DNA of 64,000 bases from Anaeromicropila populeti (GTDB taxonomy: Bacteria; Bacillota; Clostridia; Lachnospirales; Lachnospiraceae). The translations under genes and the position numbers were made by a program. The stretch lies in assembly GCF_900112775.1 (NCBI RefSeq), contig NZ_FOYZ01000002.1:186001-250000 (forward strand), written 5' to 3'. Each line of letters opens with the position of its first letter. Within the stretch, counting starts at the first letter, position 1. The notes beneath the pieces were generated by a model, which worked only from the letters and a program-made list of their open reading frames with translations, searched no databases and was not told the DNA's origin. Shown piece by piece: positions 28,618-36,851 of the stretch.

Positions 28618-29823
28618 ATGGAAAATAAAACGGGGAAAAATTTAAGGTTTCTGCGAGAAAATAATACTAGAGAGGTACTGCGCTATTTGACAATTCATGG
28701 AGATAGTTCAAGAATTAAATTATCCAAAGAATTGGGATTATCTAAAATGACAATTACCAACATAGTGAATGAACTTCAAAAGTATGGATATCTATGTGAG
28801 TCAGATATATGTTTAAGGGAGAACATAGGCTCTACGGGTCCAAAACCTATTTTGCTAAGTGTGAAGCAAAATAAAATATTGTCCATAGGTGTTTATATTT
28901 TGGCAGAGAAAATCATCTGTACTCTGTCAGATGTAAAAGCTGGAGAACTTTTTGTCCATCAGGAGAAGGTAGACATACAATGTAAGCAGGAAACCTTAAA
29001 TCATGTTGTTTGTACAATGATTCAGAAAGTATTGGAATTTGATAAGGAATTTAATTCTAGTATTGTAGGAATTGGAATTGTATCAACAACTTCAATAGAA
29101 GCTGAAAAGGGTATATTATTACGCAATAAACTTTTTTTAAATCATTACTTAGATGTACTAAAGGAAGTGGTGAAAAAGCAATTTGATTATCCGGTATACA
29201 TAGCAAATGATATGCAGGCCTCCATTATTGGCGAGGAGATTTATGGATATGGAAAGAAATATTCCAAATACATGTATCTTGGTATTACCACAAGCATTGG
29301 AATGTCAGTAATAAGCAATGGGAAACTAATAGTGGGTGAAAGTAATGTTGCTGTAGAAGCAGGCCATATGTCAGTAAACATTGATGGTGAGCTATGCCAG
29401 TGTGGTAACAGAGGATGCCTGAATTTGTATGCCAGTCTGCCAGTATTACTGAAGGAAAGTGGCTGCCAGTCAATGGAGGAACTTCTGGAGTTATATGAGA
29501 AAAAGGATCTGAAATGTGTAGCAGTAGTAAATAAATTTATTCATATCATTTCCGTTGCTTTAATTAACTGGGCAAAAATATTTGATTTAGAGCTTGTAAT
29601 TTTAGGACATGAAGGAGCAATGCTGCCTCAGGAAATTATAGAATTAATTTCTACTAATGTAAATAATGTATTACATGTACACTCTGAGAAAAGGATAGAA
29701 GTGGTTATAGCAACCTTTAGTACATTAAGTGCCCTAAGAGGCGCAACATCTATTGTATTTAGCAAGTTTTTTACAGGTGAAATAGAATGGATACAAGCAA
29801 AAAAAATAGAAGAAATGGTTTAA
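28618..29823 (+). CDS. ROK-family transcriptional regulator
   Basis: A 401-residue NagC/XylR-like regulator. The N-terminal winged helix (about residues 10-70, KLSKELGLSKMTITNIVNEL) is followed by the ROK sugar-kinase fold, with GHM and the zinc motif CQCGNRGC. The Glu that normally follows the last Cys by two residues is Asn here (CLNLYAS), and the phosphate-binding loop is degenerate, so it probably lacks kinase activity and senses a sugar or sugar phosphate. Start chosen at ATG 28618 with GAGGT upstream. No adjacent sugar operon is present, so its targets are unknown. Confidence 0.85.
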   Translation: MENKTGKNLRFLRENNTREVLRYLTIHGDSSRIKLSKELGLSKMTITNIVNELQKYGYLCESDICLRENIGSTGPKPILLSVKQNKILSIGVYILAEKIICTLSDVKAGELFVHQEKVDIQCKQETLNHVVCTMIQKVLEFDKEFNSSIVGIGIVSTTSIEAEKGILLRNKLFLNHYLDVLKEVVKKQFDYPVYIANDMQASIIGEEIYGYGKKYSKYMYLGITTSIGMSVISNGKLIVGESNVAVEAGHMSVNIDGELCQCGNRGCLNLYASLPVLLKESGCQSMEELLELYEKKDLKCVAVVNKFIHIISVALINWAKIFDLELVILGHEGAMLPQEIIELISTNVNNVLHVHSEKRIEVVIATFSTLSALRGATSIVFSKFFTGEIEWIQAKKIEEMV

Positions 29824-29842
29824 TGCGTAAAATCTACATAAT

Positions 29843-29877
29843 AAAAGACGCCCAGGAAGCAGAAAGGGCGTCTTTTC
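29843..29877. terminator. Bidirectional terminator between the ROK gene and rpoD
   Basis: AAAAGACGCCC pairs exactly with GGGCGTCTTTT. Runs of A and T on either side allow it to serve both convergent genes. Confidence 0.9.
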
Positions 29878-29893
29878 AAATGTATAAAAATAG

Positions 29894-30997
29894 TTAATTA
29901 ATATCATAGCCTTTAAGCATCCTGGCACGGCTGGGATGTCTAAGCTTGCGCAATGCTTTTGCTTCAATCTGACGAATTCTCTCCCGTGTTACATTAAACT
30001 CTTTTCCGACTTCCTCCAAAGTGCGGGTTCGGCCATCTTTTAATCCAAAACGCAAAATTAGAACTCGTTGTTCACGCTCAGTCAATGTATCTAGCAACTT
30101 GGAAATTTGATCTTGAAGTACAGAATATGCAGCGGCATCCTCTGGACCTACAATAGATTCATCTTTTATAAAATCACCAAGATGGCTGTCATCTTCTTCA
30201 CCAATTGGAGTATCTAATGAAATAGGATCAGATGAAACCTTAAGTATCTCACGGACTTTCTCAATCGGAAGATTCATTGCATCAGCCAATTCCTGCTCCG
30301 TAGGCTCACGTCCAAGCTCTTGCAGCAAAGTACGTGAAACGCGATAGGTTTTATTAATTACTTCTGACATGTGTACTGGTATGCGGATGGTTCGTGATTG
30401 GTCAGCAATGGAACGAGTAATTGCCTGACGAATCCACCAGGTAGCATATGTACTAAATTTGTACCCTTTTGAGTAATCAAACTTGTCCACAGCTTTAATT
30501 AGTCCAAGATTACCTTCTTGAATTAGATCCAAAAAAGAAAGACCTCTTCCCACATAACGTTTCGCAATGCTTACTACCAGTCTCAAGTTCGACTCTGCTA
30601 ATATCTGCTTTGCATATTCATCACCATTTTCAATTTTTCTGGCAAGTTCAATTTCTTCTTGCATGGATAGTAAAGGATAATTGCCAATTTCTTTAAGATA
30701 TAACTTTACTGGATCGTCAGACATGTAACTAGATGCCAAGTCATTAAAGGTAGAAAAATCGTCTTCTTGTTCAATCTGTAACAAGACATCATCATCTGGA
30801 TCATCATCCGCAACATTTAAAACTACAATATTGTGGCTTTCTAGGTATTCGTAAATTTTATCTATCTGATTCACATTAAGATTTAACTCTTTAAAGAAGT
30901 CATTTACCTTTTCAACTTCAATTACACCCTTGTTCTTTTTGGCAAAACTAACTAAATCTTTTAATTTCTGCTCAAAAATTTTAACTGCTTCACTCAT
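29894..30997 (-). CDS. rpoD: Primary RNA polymerase sigma factor (SigA)
   Basis: A 367-residue group 1 sigma factor. A region 1.1-like N terminus (about residues 1-75) and an acidic stretch precede region 1.2 ([11 protein letters not shown]), region 2 ([39 protein letters not shown]), region 3 and region 4 with the helix-turn-helix [20 protein letters not shown]. It recognises the TTGACA/TATAAT promoters seen throughout this window. The start at 30997 follows GGAGG by six bases; the 21 extra in-frame codons upstream contain that ribosome binding site. It is on the minus strand and is not beside dnaG. Confidence 0.97.
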   Translation of the reverse strand: MSEAVKIFEQKLKDLVSFAKKNKGVIEVEKVNDFFKELNLNVNQIDKIYEYLESHNIVVLNVADDDPDDDVLLQIEQEDDFSTFNDLASSYMSDDPVKLYLKEIGNYPLLSMQEEIELARKIENGDEYAKQILAESNLRLVVSIAKRYVGRGLSFLDLIQEGNLGLIKAVDKFDYSKGYKFSTYATWWIRQAITRSIADQSRTIRIPVHMSEVINKTYRVSRTLLQELGREPTEQELADAMNLPIEKVREILKVSSDPISLDTPIGEEDDSHLGDFIKDESIVGPEDAAAYSVLQDQISKLLDTLTEREQRVLILRFGLKDGRTRTLEEVGKEFNVTRERIRQIEAKALRKLRHPSRARMLKGYDIN

Positions 30998-31045
30998 ATT
31001 TGTCCTCCATAAGGATTTACTGCCGTTTGACGCAAATGTCACCAA

Positions 31046-31080
31046 ATAGCATTGTACCATATTAATTGTAAGAATGCTAT
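31046..31080 (-). promoter_or_regulatory. rpoD extended -10 promoter within an inverted repeat
   Basis: On the minus strand TGG precedes TACAAT (31051-31059), an extended -10 with no good -35. ATAGCATT (31046-31053) and AATGCTAT (31073-31080) form a perfect eight-base inverted repeat that overlaps the -10, so a repressor or other factor could control sigma synthesis. Confidence 0.45.
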
Positions 31081-31199
31081 AGGTTTTTTAAAATTTTAAA
31101 ACATTACTATTATAACATAAATATGGGTAAAATATTAAGAATAGTCAAAATACCATAACAAATAAAGTTACTGTAAATAGTGGATTTCTTTACAAAATG

Positions 31200-31208
31200 T
31201 GTTATAAT
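31200..31208 (+). promoter_or_regulatory. Extended -10 promoter of the Mrp-like gene
   Basis: TG at 31200-31201, one base, then TATAAT (31203-31208), about 64 bases before the ATG. The -35 region is poor. Confidence 0.5.
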
Positions 31209-31272
31209 AGAAATCGAGTGTGTTATTTTTTTGGCAAACAAATATTTATAAGTTTAATTAGGAGGATTAAAA

Positions 31273-32541
31273 ATGAGCGAAGCAAGTGAAAACTGTAGTG
31301 GAAGCTGCGGAAGCTGTTCAGAGGACTGTAGTTCAAGGCAGCAATCAAAAGAAGAACTATATGAACCAGTTAATCAATATAGCAAGGTAAATCGAGTAAT
31401 CGGAGTAGTAAGCGGAAAAGGCGGCGTTGGAAAATCTTTTATAACCTCATATTTATCCGTACTATTAAATAGAAAAGGTTATGAAACAGCAATATTGGAT
31501 GCTGATATTACAGGACCATCTATACCAAAGACATTTGGTATACATGAAAAAGCAAAAGGAAACGAACTGGGTATTTTTCCTTGTTATAGTAAAAATGGAA
31601 TAAAAGTAATGTCTGTAAATTTATTGTTAGAGGAAGAAGAAATGCCTGTTATCTGGCGTGGACCTATTATTGCAGGAACAGTAAAACAATTCTGGACAGA
31701 TGTGGTATGGGGAAATGTAGAGTATATGTTTGTTGATATGCCACCAGGAACAGGAGATGTTCCACTAACAGTATTTCAGTCAATACCATTAGATGGAATT
31801 GTTATTGTAACCTCTCCGCAGGACTTAGTTTCCATGATTGTTGGAAAGGCTGTTAATATGGCAAAAGCTATGAATGTTCCAATTATTGGACTGGTAGAAA
31901 ACTATAGCTATGTAAGTTGTGGAAATTGTGGGGAACAGATTCAAGTATTTGGTAAAAGTAATATAAACGAAGTAGCTGAAAAGTATCACATTAAAGTACT
32001 TGGCAAGTTACCATTAACACCAGAGATATCCAATGCTGTAGATAGTGAAAACATAGAGGGCTTGGAGGGCAGCTGGCTGGATGACGCAGTAGCACTAATT
32101 GAAGAAAATTATCCAGGCAGAATTCAGTCCGAATGTGGCTGTAAAACTATGCAAAATCAGAGAATAGCAGTTACAGTGGACGAAGAGGGAAATATTTATC
32201 AACATTTTGGCTCTTGTGAGAGATTTGCCATCTATGATATAGAAAATGGAGTACAAAAAAGCAAGAGTATCATAGAAACCAATAGTAAAGGACATGATGA
32301 AATCAGCAGGCTTTTAGTAGAGCAAGATGCTACGACATTAATTTGTGGGGGCATTGGAGAAAGTGCCATGAAGATTCTTATGAGTAATCAGATTGTAATA
32401 GTTCCTGGACAACAAGGAGATGCAGATGTACAAGTTGCAGCCTACTTAGATGGGGCAACAATAGCAAGCAGTTCTCCAACCTGTGGAAATCATGATGGAG
32501 AAGAAGGATGCGGTTGTGGGTGCAATTGCAGCTGCCACTAA
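31273..32541 (+). CDS. Mrp/NBP35-type Fe-S ATPase fused to a NifX-like domain
   Basis: A 422-residue fusion. The N terminus has four Cys (8, 12, 15, 19), as in NBP35-type iron-sulfur carriers. The deviant Walker A GKGGVGKS (48-55), the DMPPGTGD motif and the CGNC pair (Cys216, Cys219) define the Mrp/ApbC ATPase, which binds and transfers Fe-S clusters. From about residue 294 there is a dinitrogenase iron-molybdenum cofactor (NifX/NifB) domain with HFGSCERF and the GGIGESA turn. The tail is Cys-rich (GCGCGCNCSCH). It is probably an Fe-S or metal-cluster carrier. No nitrogenase genes are present, so a role in nitrogen fixation is not implied. Confidence 0.9.
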   Translation: MSEASENCSGSCGSCSEDCSSRQQSKEELYEPVNQYSKVNRVIGVVSGKGGVGKSFITSYLSVLLNRKGYETAILDADITGPSIPKTFGIHEKAKGNELGIFPCYSKNGIKVMSVNLLLEEEEMPVIWRGPIIAGTVKQFWTDVVWGNVEYMFVDMPPGTGDVPLTVFQSIPLDGIVIVTSPQDLVSMIVGKAVNMAKAMNVPIIGLVENYSYVSCGNCGEQIQVFGKSNINEVAEKYHIKVLGKLPLTPEISNAVDSENIEGLEGSWLDDAVALIEENYPGRIQSECGCKTMQNQRIAVTVDEEGNIYQHFGSCERFAIYDIENGVQKSKSIIETNSKGHDEISRLLVEQDATTLICGGIGESAMKILMSNQIVIVPGQQGDADVQVAAYLDGATIASSSPTCGNHDGEEGCGCGCNCSCH

Positions 32542-32668
32542 AAATATTTTGAAGTAGATACTACTATATTATTTTCTTTTTGGATGATATAGGTTATAAT
32601 AAACAAGAATTCTATAGAAGGAAAAAGCTTCTTTTAGAAATATACAAAGAGATATGGAGGAATGAAAG

Positions 32669-33535
32669 ATGGCATTAGTATCAGCAAAGGAAATGCTTAC
32701 AAAGGCAAAGGCAGGAAAATATGCAGTAGGACAATTTAATATTAATAATATGGAATGGACAAAGGCAGTTCTGCTTACTGCACAGGAGATGAATTCACCA
32801 GTAATTTTAGGTGTTTCAGAGGGTGCTGGAAAATACATGTGTGGATACAAAACAATAGTTGGAATGGTAAACGGTATGTTAGAAGAGTTAAACATTACTG
32901 TTCCTGTTGCTTTGCATTTGGATCATGGCAGCTTTGAAGGAGCAAAGGCATGTATCAATGCAGGTTTCTCATCTGTTATGTTTGATGGTTCACACTATCC
33001 AATTGAAGAAAACATTGAGAAAACTAAAATTTTAGTAAATGCTTGTGATGTTTTAGGATTATCATTAGAAGCAGAAGTTGGTTCTATTGGTGGAGAAGAA
33101 GATGGAGTAGTAGGAGCTGGAGAATGTGCTGATCCAGGAGAATGTAAGACAATTGCAGAATTAGGTGTTACTATGTTAGCAGCTGGTATTGGTAATATTC
33201 ATGGTAAATATCCAGAAAACTGGGCAGGTTTAAGCTTTGATACATTAGATGCTATTCAAAAGTTAACTGGAGACATGCCATTAGTACTTCATGGAGGTAC
33301 AGGTATTCCAGAAGATATGATTAAAAAGGCTATTTCACTTGGTGTTGCAAAAATTAATGTTAACACAGAGTGTCAGTTATCCTTTGCAGCAGCAACTCGT
33401 GAATATGTAGAAGCTGGTAAAGATCAACAAGGAAAAGGTTTTGATCCTCGTAAGCTTTTAGCGCCAGGATTTGAAGCAATTAAAGCTACAGTAAAAGAAA
33501 AAATGGAGTTATTTGGTTCTGTCAATAAAGCTTAA
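32669..33535 (+). CDS. fba: Class II fructose-1,6-bisphosphate aldolase
   Basis: A 288-residue zinc-dependent aldolase that splits fructose 1,6-bisphosphate into dihydroxyacetone phosphate and glyceraldehyde 3-phosphate. The zinc/active-site motif LHLDHG includes His83, Asp85 and His86. FDGSHYPIEENI, LHGGTGIPED and the phosphate-binding KINVNTECQ are intact. Length and motifs fit the FbaA-type enzymes. AGATATGGAGGAATG precedes the start. It appears to be a single gene. Tagatose-bisphosphate aldolases share the fold but fructose bisphosphate is the likelier substrate. Confidence 0.93.
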   Translation: MALVSAKEMLTKAKAGKYAVGQFNINNMEWTKAVLLTAQEMNSPVILGVSEGAGKYMCGYKTIVGMVNGMLEELNITVPVALHLDHGSFEGAKACINAGFSSVMFDGSHYPIEENIEKTKILVNACDVLGLSLEAEVGSIGGEEDGVVGAGECADPGECKTIAELGVTMLAAGIGNIHGKYPENWAGLSFDTLDAIQKLTGDMPLVLHGGTGIPEDMIKKAISLGVAKINVNTECQLSFAAATREYVEAGKDQQGKGFDPRKLLAPGFEAIKATVKEKMELFGSVNKA

Positions 33536-33576
33536 TAGGATATAAATAGTGCTTAACAAATAATTTTTCTTGTTTT

Positions 33577-33605
33577 CACCAGGACCAGCTATCTGGTTCC
33601 TGGTG
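33577..33605 (+). other. GC-rich hairpin between fba and the GGDEF gene
   Basis: CACCAGGACCAG and CTGGTTCCTGGTG form a near-perfect 12-base stem with a CTAT loop and one bulged T. No T-run follows on either strand, so it is not a standard terminator. It could be an RNA 3'-end stabiliser of fba or a leader element of the next gene. Confidence 0.55.
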
Positions 33606-33634
33606 GGTTGCAATGACGGCAGTTGGTATAGAAA

Positions 33635-34951
33635 ATGGATGGAATAGACATGAAGAAAGAGCTGTTTGAGAGAGAGGACTTGATAGCAGTTGCTGAAAAT
33701 TTAGCGGTAGGCATCGTTAAAATAGTTCTCGATAATAGTTGTACAGTGCTATATGGTAATGATGTATTTTACGAACTGATTGGATATAATGAGCAGGAAT
33801 TTGAAAATATGAGCAACAGTCTTAGGCAGATTGTGTTTGAAGAGGAACAGGAACTGTTTTTACAGAAGGTAGAAATGGTACGGAATAATTTAGTTGAAAA
33901 CATTGAATTTGCAATCTTTACCCAATCAGAGGAAATCAAATATTTAAAAATTTACTTAAAACGTTTAGAAAGCACTACAGAAGATACGATTAATTGTTAT
34001 AGCGGTGTACTTTTTGACATAACTGATTTTAAAGTAATTCAAAAGGAATTAGAAGTAGAAGAAGAACGATATCGGATTATTTCTGAAATATCCAACGATA
34101 TTAATTTTGAATATGATATTATTTTAGATACTATGGTTTTTGGACCTCAGTTTGAAAAAATTTATAAAAGTGATGGAGTAATACAAAATTTCAAAGAGGT
34201 ATTTTTGAAAGAGAAAAATGTAGCTGCAAAAGATGTGACTGCATTTGAAGAAATATTCTTTCATAAAAATGTAGGTGATAAAAGGCAGTATACGGAGCTA
34301 AGGCTCAATTTGGCACAAGACGGTTATGAGTGGTTTCGGATTTATCACACCACTATTTTGGATGAGGATGGATGTGAAGTAAAGATAGTTGGCCGTATTG
34401 TAAATATTGATTATGAGAAAAGGGAAAAAGAACATTTATTGAAGAAGTCACAGCTGGACACCATGACAAAGCTGTTGAATAAGAAAGCGATTGAGAATAA
34501 AATCAATCAGTATTTAATACAGGTGGATGAAAGTAAGCAAAATGCCATGCTTATTATTGATGTGGATAATTTTAAAAAAATAAATGATAATTATGGTCAT
34601 TTATTTGGAGATGCTGTTTTAATAGAAATTGCAAAAACACTAAAGAAGAATTTTGCAGACGGGGAATTGGTTGGCAGAATTGGTGGAGATGAGTTCTTAG
34701 TATACATAACCTCGAATGGTACAGAAGACGAAGTGAAAGAGAAGGCACAAAGATTGTGCCAACAAATAGAACGCATTCATACAAGCAGAGAATGGAAGGG
34801 AAGAGTATCAATTAGTGTAGGTGCTTTTGTTCAGGATGGTAAAGAGTACTCCTATGAGGAAATGTTTGTAAATGCTGATAATGCACTATATATAGCAAAA
34901 AAAATGGGTAAAAATCAATATGCAATCTATAATGATAAGGTTGAATCATAG
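33635..34951 (+). CDS. PAS-PAS-GGDEF diguanylate cyclase
   Basis: A 438-residue soluble protein with two PAS-like domains (about residues 15-130 and 140-265) and a C-terminal GGDEF domain. The cyclase site RIGGDEF is intact, and DVDNFKKINDNYGH carries the metal- and nucleotide-binding residues. The RxxD product-inhibition site is absent. It should make c-di-GMP from two GTP in response to a cytoplasmic signal. The start is ambiguous: ATG 33635 or ATG 33650, which has a GGATGGA upstream at good distance. It adds to the c-di-GMP signalling seen at 17.8-21.5 kb. Confidence 0.88.
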   Translation: MDGIDMKKELFEREDLIAVAENLAVGIVKIVLDNSCTVLYGNDVFYELIGYNEQEFENMSNSLRQIVFEEEQELFLQKVEMVRNNLVENIEFAIFTQSEEIKYLKIYLKRLESTTEDTINCYSGVLFDITDFKVIQKELEVEEERYRIISEISNDINFEYDIILDTMVFGPQFEKIYKSDGVIQNFKEVFLKEKNVAAKDVTAFEEIFFHKNVGDKRQYTELRLNLAQDGYEWFRIYHTTILDEDGCEVKIVGRIVNIDYEKREKEHLLKKSQLDTMTKLLNKKAIENKINQYLIQVDESKQNAMLIIDVDNFKKINDNYGHLFGDAVLIEIAKTLKKNFADGELVGRIGGDEFLVYITSNGTEDEVKEKAQRLCQQIERIHTSREWKGRVSISVGAFVQDGKEYSYEEMFVNADNALYIAKKMGKNQYAIYNDKVES

Positions 34952-35030
34952 ATAATAAAACAAGGATGCCACATACTAGCTGAATAACAGCGGTAAGTGA
35001 CATCCTCTCTATTTGTCTATATTTATGTTT

Positions 35031-35993
35031 TTAAACGAGCTTTGCCCCACAGTTGGAACAGAAGTTTCCTTCGCCTGTTTTGGCACCACAATTAGGGCAG
35101 AAATTAGGTTTTGCCCCACTTGAAGGAGCAGAAGCAGTATTCTGATTATTTTGGTTTATATTATTCATCATCTGGTTTGCCATCTGCATACCCATCATCA
35201 TACTCGCCATATCAGAAGCAGCACCACCACCTTTCATGTTTCCCGAGGTCATACCGTCTACCATGGAAATCTGGGAATACCGGTTAACGTCACCTACCAT
35301 ACTGTGAGAAGCATTTTTTTCAATCATTTTCTGTATGTTCTCAGGGTAATTAAAACTTCCAATGGTGAAGTTCATAATAGTCATACCTGTATTTATTAGT
35401 TCCATATCCAAATCAGTCTTAATTCCCTTGGAAATGTCATATGCATTTGCCATAAGATTAAAAATATCTTTGCCTTCTTTTGTAATCCATTTCATTAAAA
35501 GCTGATCTAAAACAGCAACAATTCTTTCTTTTACATCTTCTACGCAATAGGACTGTTTTACCCCAGCAATTTTATCAATCAGGGCAACATAATCATTTAC
35601 TTTAAAGGTTAATGTCCCATTACCACGGATTGGAAGTCCTCCTGGAAGCTGAGGATTTGGAATATTTATAGGCGCTCTGGTTCCCCATCTGATTTGAAAT
35701 TCCTTTGTATTGACAAAAAGAACTTCTGCCCGCATGCCGCTGTTAAAGCCAAATTTAAAGCCTTTTAAAGTGGATAAAAATGGAATGATCTGAGATTCAA
35801 TATCATAATCACCATCATCCTTAAAGATACCTTCGATACGGCCGTTAAACATAAAAATAGCATCCTGGCCAGGGCGAATAATTAATTTACTGCCTTTCTT
35901 AATTTCCTTATTACTCCATTTCCAAAAAATCATATCTTCTCGAAATTCATCCCACTCTACTACGTTAGAAAACTGACCTGAAAATAATCCCAT
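35031..35993 (-). CDS. SPFH-domain zinc-ribbon protein, YdjI-like
   Basis: A 320-residue protein related to B. subtilis YdjI. An SPFH/band-7-type domain (about residues 20-225) is followed by a Met/Asn/Gln-rich linker and a C-terminal double-CxxC zinc ribbon (CPNCGAKTGEGNFCSNCG). In Bacillus the homologous gene closes the pspA-ydjG-ydjH-ydjI operon, and the products form a membrane-associated envelope-stress complex with PspA. The same order is seen here on the minus strand, with the start 43 bases after the preceding stop and GAAAGGAATG upstream. Confidence 0.88.
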   Translation of the reverse strand: MGLFSGQFSNVVEWDEFREDMIFWKWSNKEIKKGSKLIIRPGQDAIFMFNGRIEGIFKDDGDYDIESQIIPFLSTLKGFKFGFNSGMRAEVLFVNTKEFQIRWGTRAPINIPNPQLPGGLPIRGNGTLTFKVNDYVALIDKIAGVKQSYCVEDVKERIVAVLDQLLMKWITKEGKDIFNLMANAYDISKGIKTDLDMELINTGMTIMNFTIGSFNYPENIQKMIEKNASHSMVGDVNRYSQISMVDGMTSGNMKGGGAASDMASMMMGMQMANQMMNNINQNNQNTASAPSSGAKPNFCPNCGAKTGEGNFCSNCGAKLV

Positions 35994-36036
35994 ATAAATT
36001 CATTCCTTTCATATATCATGTTAAGTTAGTGTCTTT

Positions 36037-36810
36037 TTACAAACGTCTGCCGCCGCCAGAATGGCTTCTGCCGCCAGCAGAAATGCCGCCATGACCACCG
36101 CCGTTTCCAGAGGAACGTTCAATTTTTGTTTTTGTAACAGTGGTATGGACATACCGGTCCCGTCTTGCTAAAATTCGGGAGTTTTGTGGATTTAGATACG
36201 TGTTAAATGAGGTGGTCATACGACCACCAGAATTAAATACCATAATACCTACAACAACAGCAGAAATTCCCATAGAAATGGCAAGCATTAATAAGTAAGT
36301 CATGGCCGTGGGCGCACCAGGTTTTTTTGATGAGTATTTTTCTACTTTATCGGCATAATGCTTAATTGCAGCAACATAATTATGTTGTTTCAAGTTATTG
36401 TATATATCGTCTACAATCTGGTCTATTCTAGAATTTGTAATATAGTCCTCAGCTTTTCCGTAACCTTGAATCTCATATCCTGAATCTTGTGGATTCAAAT
36501 TTAACAGCATTAGCACACAATCTGGTGAGGAATAAGCAGTAGTATCTGCAAAATCCTCTAAATATTCCTTTTGTTCACTGTAGGTAATAGAATCCTCCGT
36601 AATTACAATAATGTCAAAGCCACTGGAAAGACTCTTTTCGTTTAAGTAATTCTCCAGTTCTTCAGCATCATTCCCAAATAAATCAATGGTGTCATATACT
36701 TTTTGTATATCGGTAGATTCAGCAGATATCTTAATTGGGCAGCCTAAAACAAACAGCAGTAACAGCAAAACCAGTATCCGCACAGGAAAATGTTTTGAAC
36801 ATTGTGTCAT
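36037..36810 (-). CDS. Single TPM-domain protein, YdjH-like
   Basis: A 257-residue membrane protein. It has a signal peptide (to about residue 30, ISAES), one TPM domain (about 35-160) resembling the second TPM repeat of its neighbour (YSSPDCVLMLLNLNPQDSGYEIQG), a membrane helix (about 175-200), and a Gly/Ser/Arg-rich tail ending SGGGRRL. TPM domains occur in envelope-stress and photosystem-repair proteins. Start chosen at ATG 36810 with AAAGGATGG upstream; the TTG at 36840 lacks a good site. It is the third gene after pspA in transcription order. Confidence 0.82.
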   Translation of the reverse strand: MTQCSKHFPVRILVLLLLLFVLGCPIKISAESTDIQKVYDTIDLFGNDAEELENYLNEKSLSSGFDIIVITEDSITYSEQKEYLEDFADTTAYSSPDCVLMLLNLNPQDSGYEIQGYGKAEDYITNSRIDQIVDDIYNNLKQHNYVAAIKHYADKVEKYSSKKPGAPTAMTYLLMLAISMGISAVVVGIMVFNSGGRMTTSFNTYLNPQNSRILARRDRYVHTTVTKTKIERSSGNGGGHGGISAGGRSHSGGGRRL

Positions 36811-36851
36811 ACAGCTTCCATCCTTTCTGATATTAATCAAAATAAGTGTTA

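Noticed and set aside
31273-32541. Nitrogen fixation gene
   Set aside because: The NifX-like domain alone does not imply fixation; no nif structural genes are nearby.
33541-33634. Second c-di-GMP riboswitch before the PAS-GGDEF gene
   Set aside because: The GC-rich hairpin and following GGGTTGCAATGACGGCAG are suggestive, but the ACGCAAAGC and GCCAGGTTGCC hallmarks are missing.
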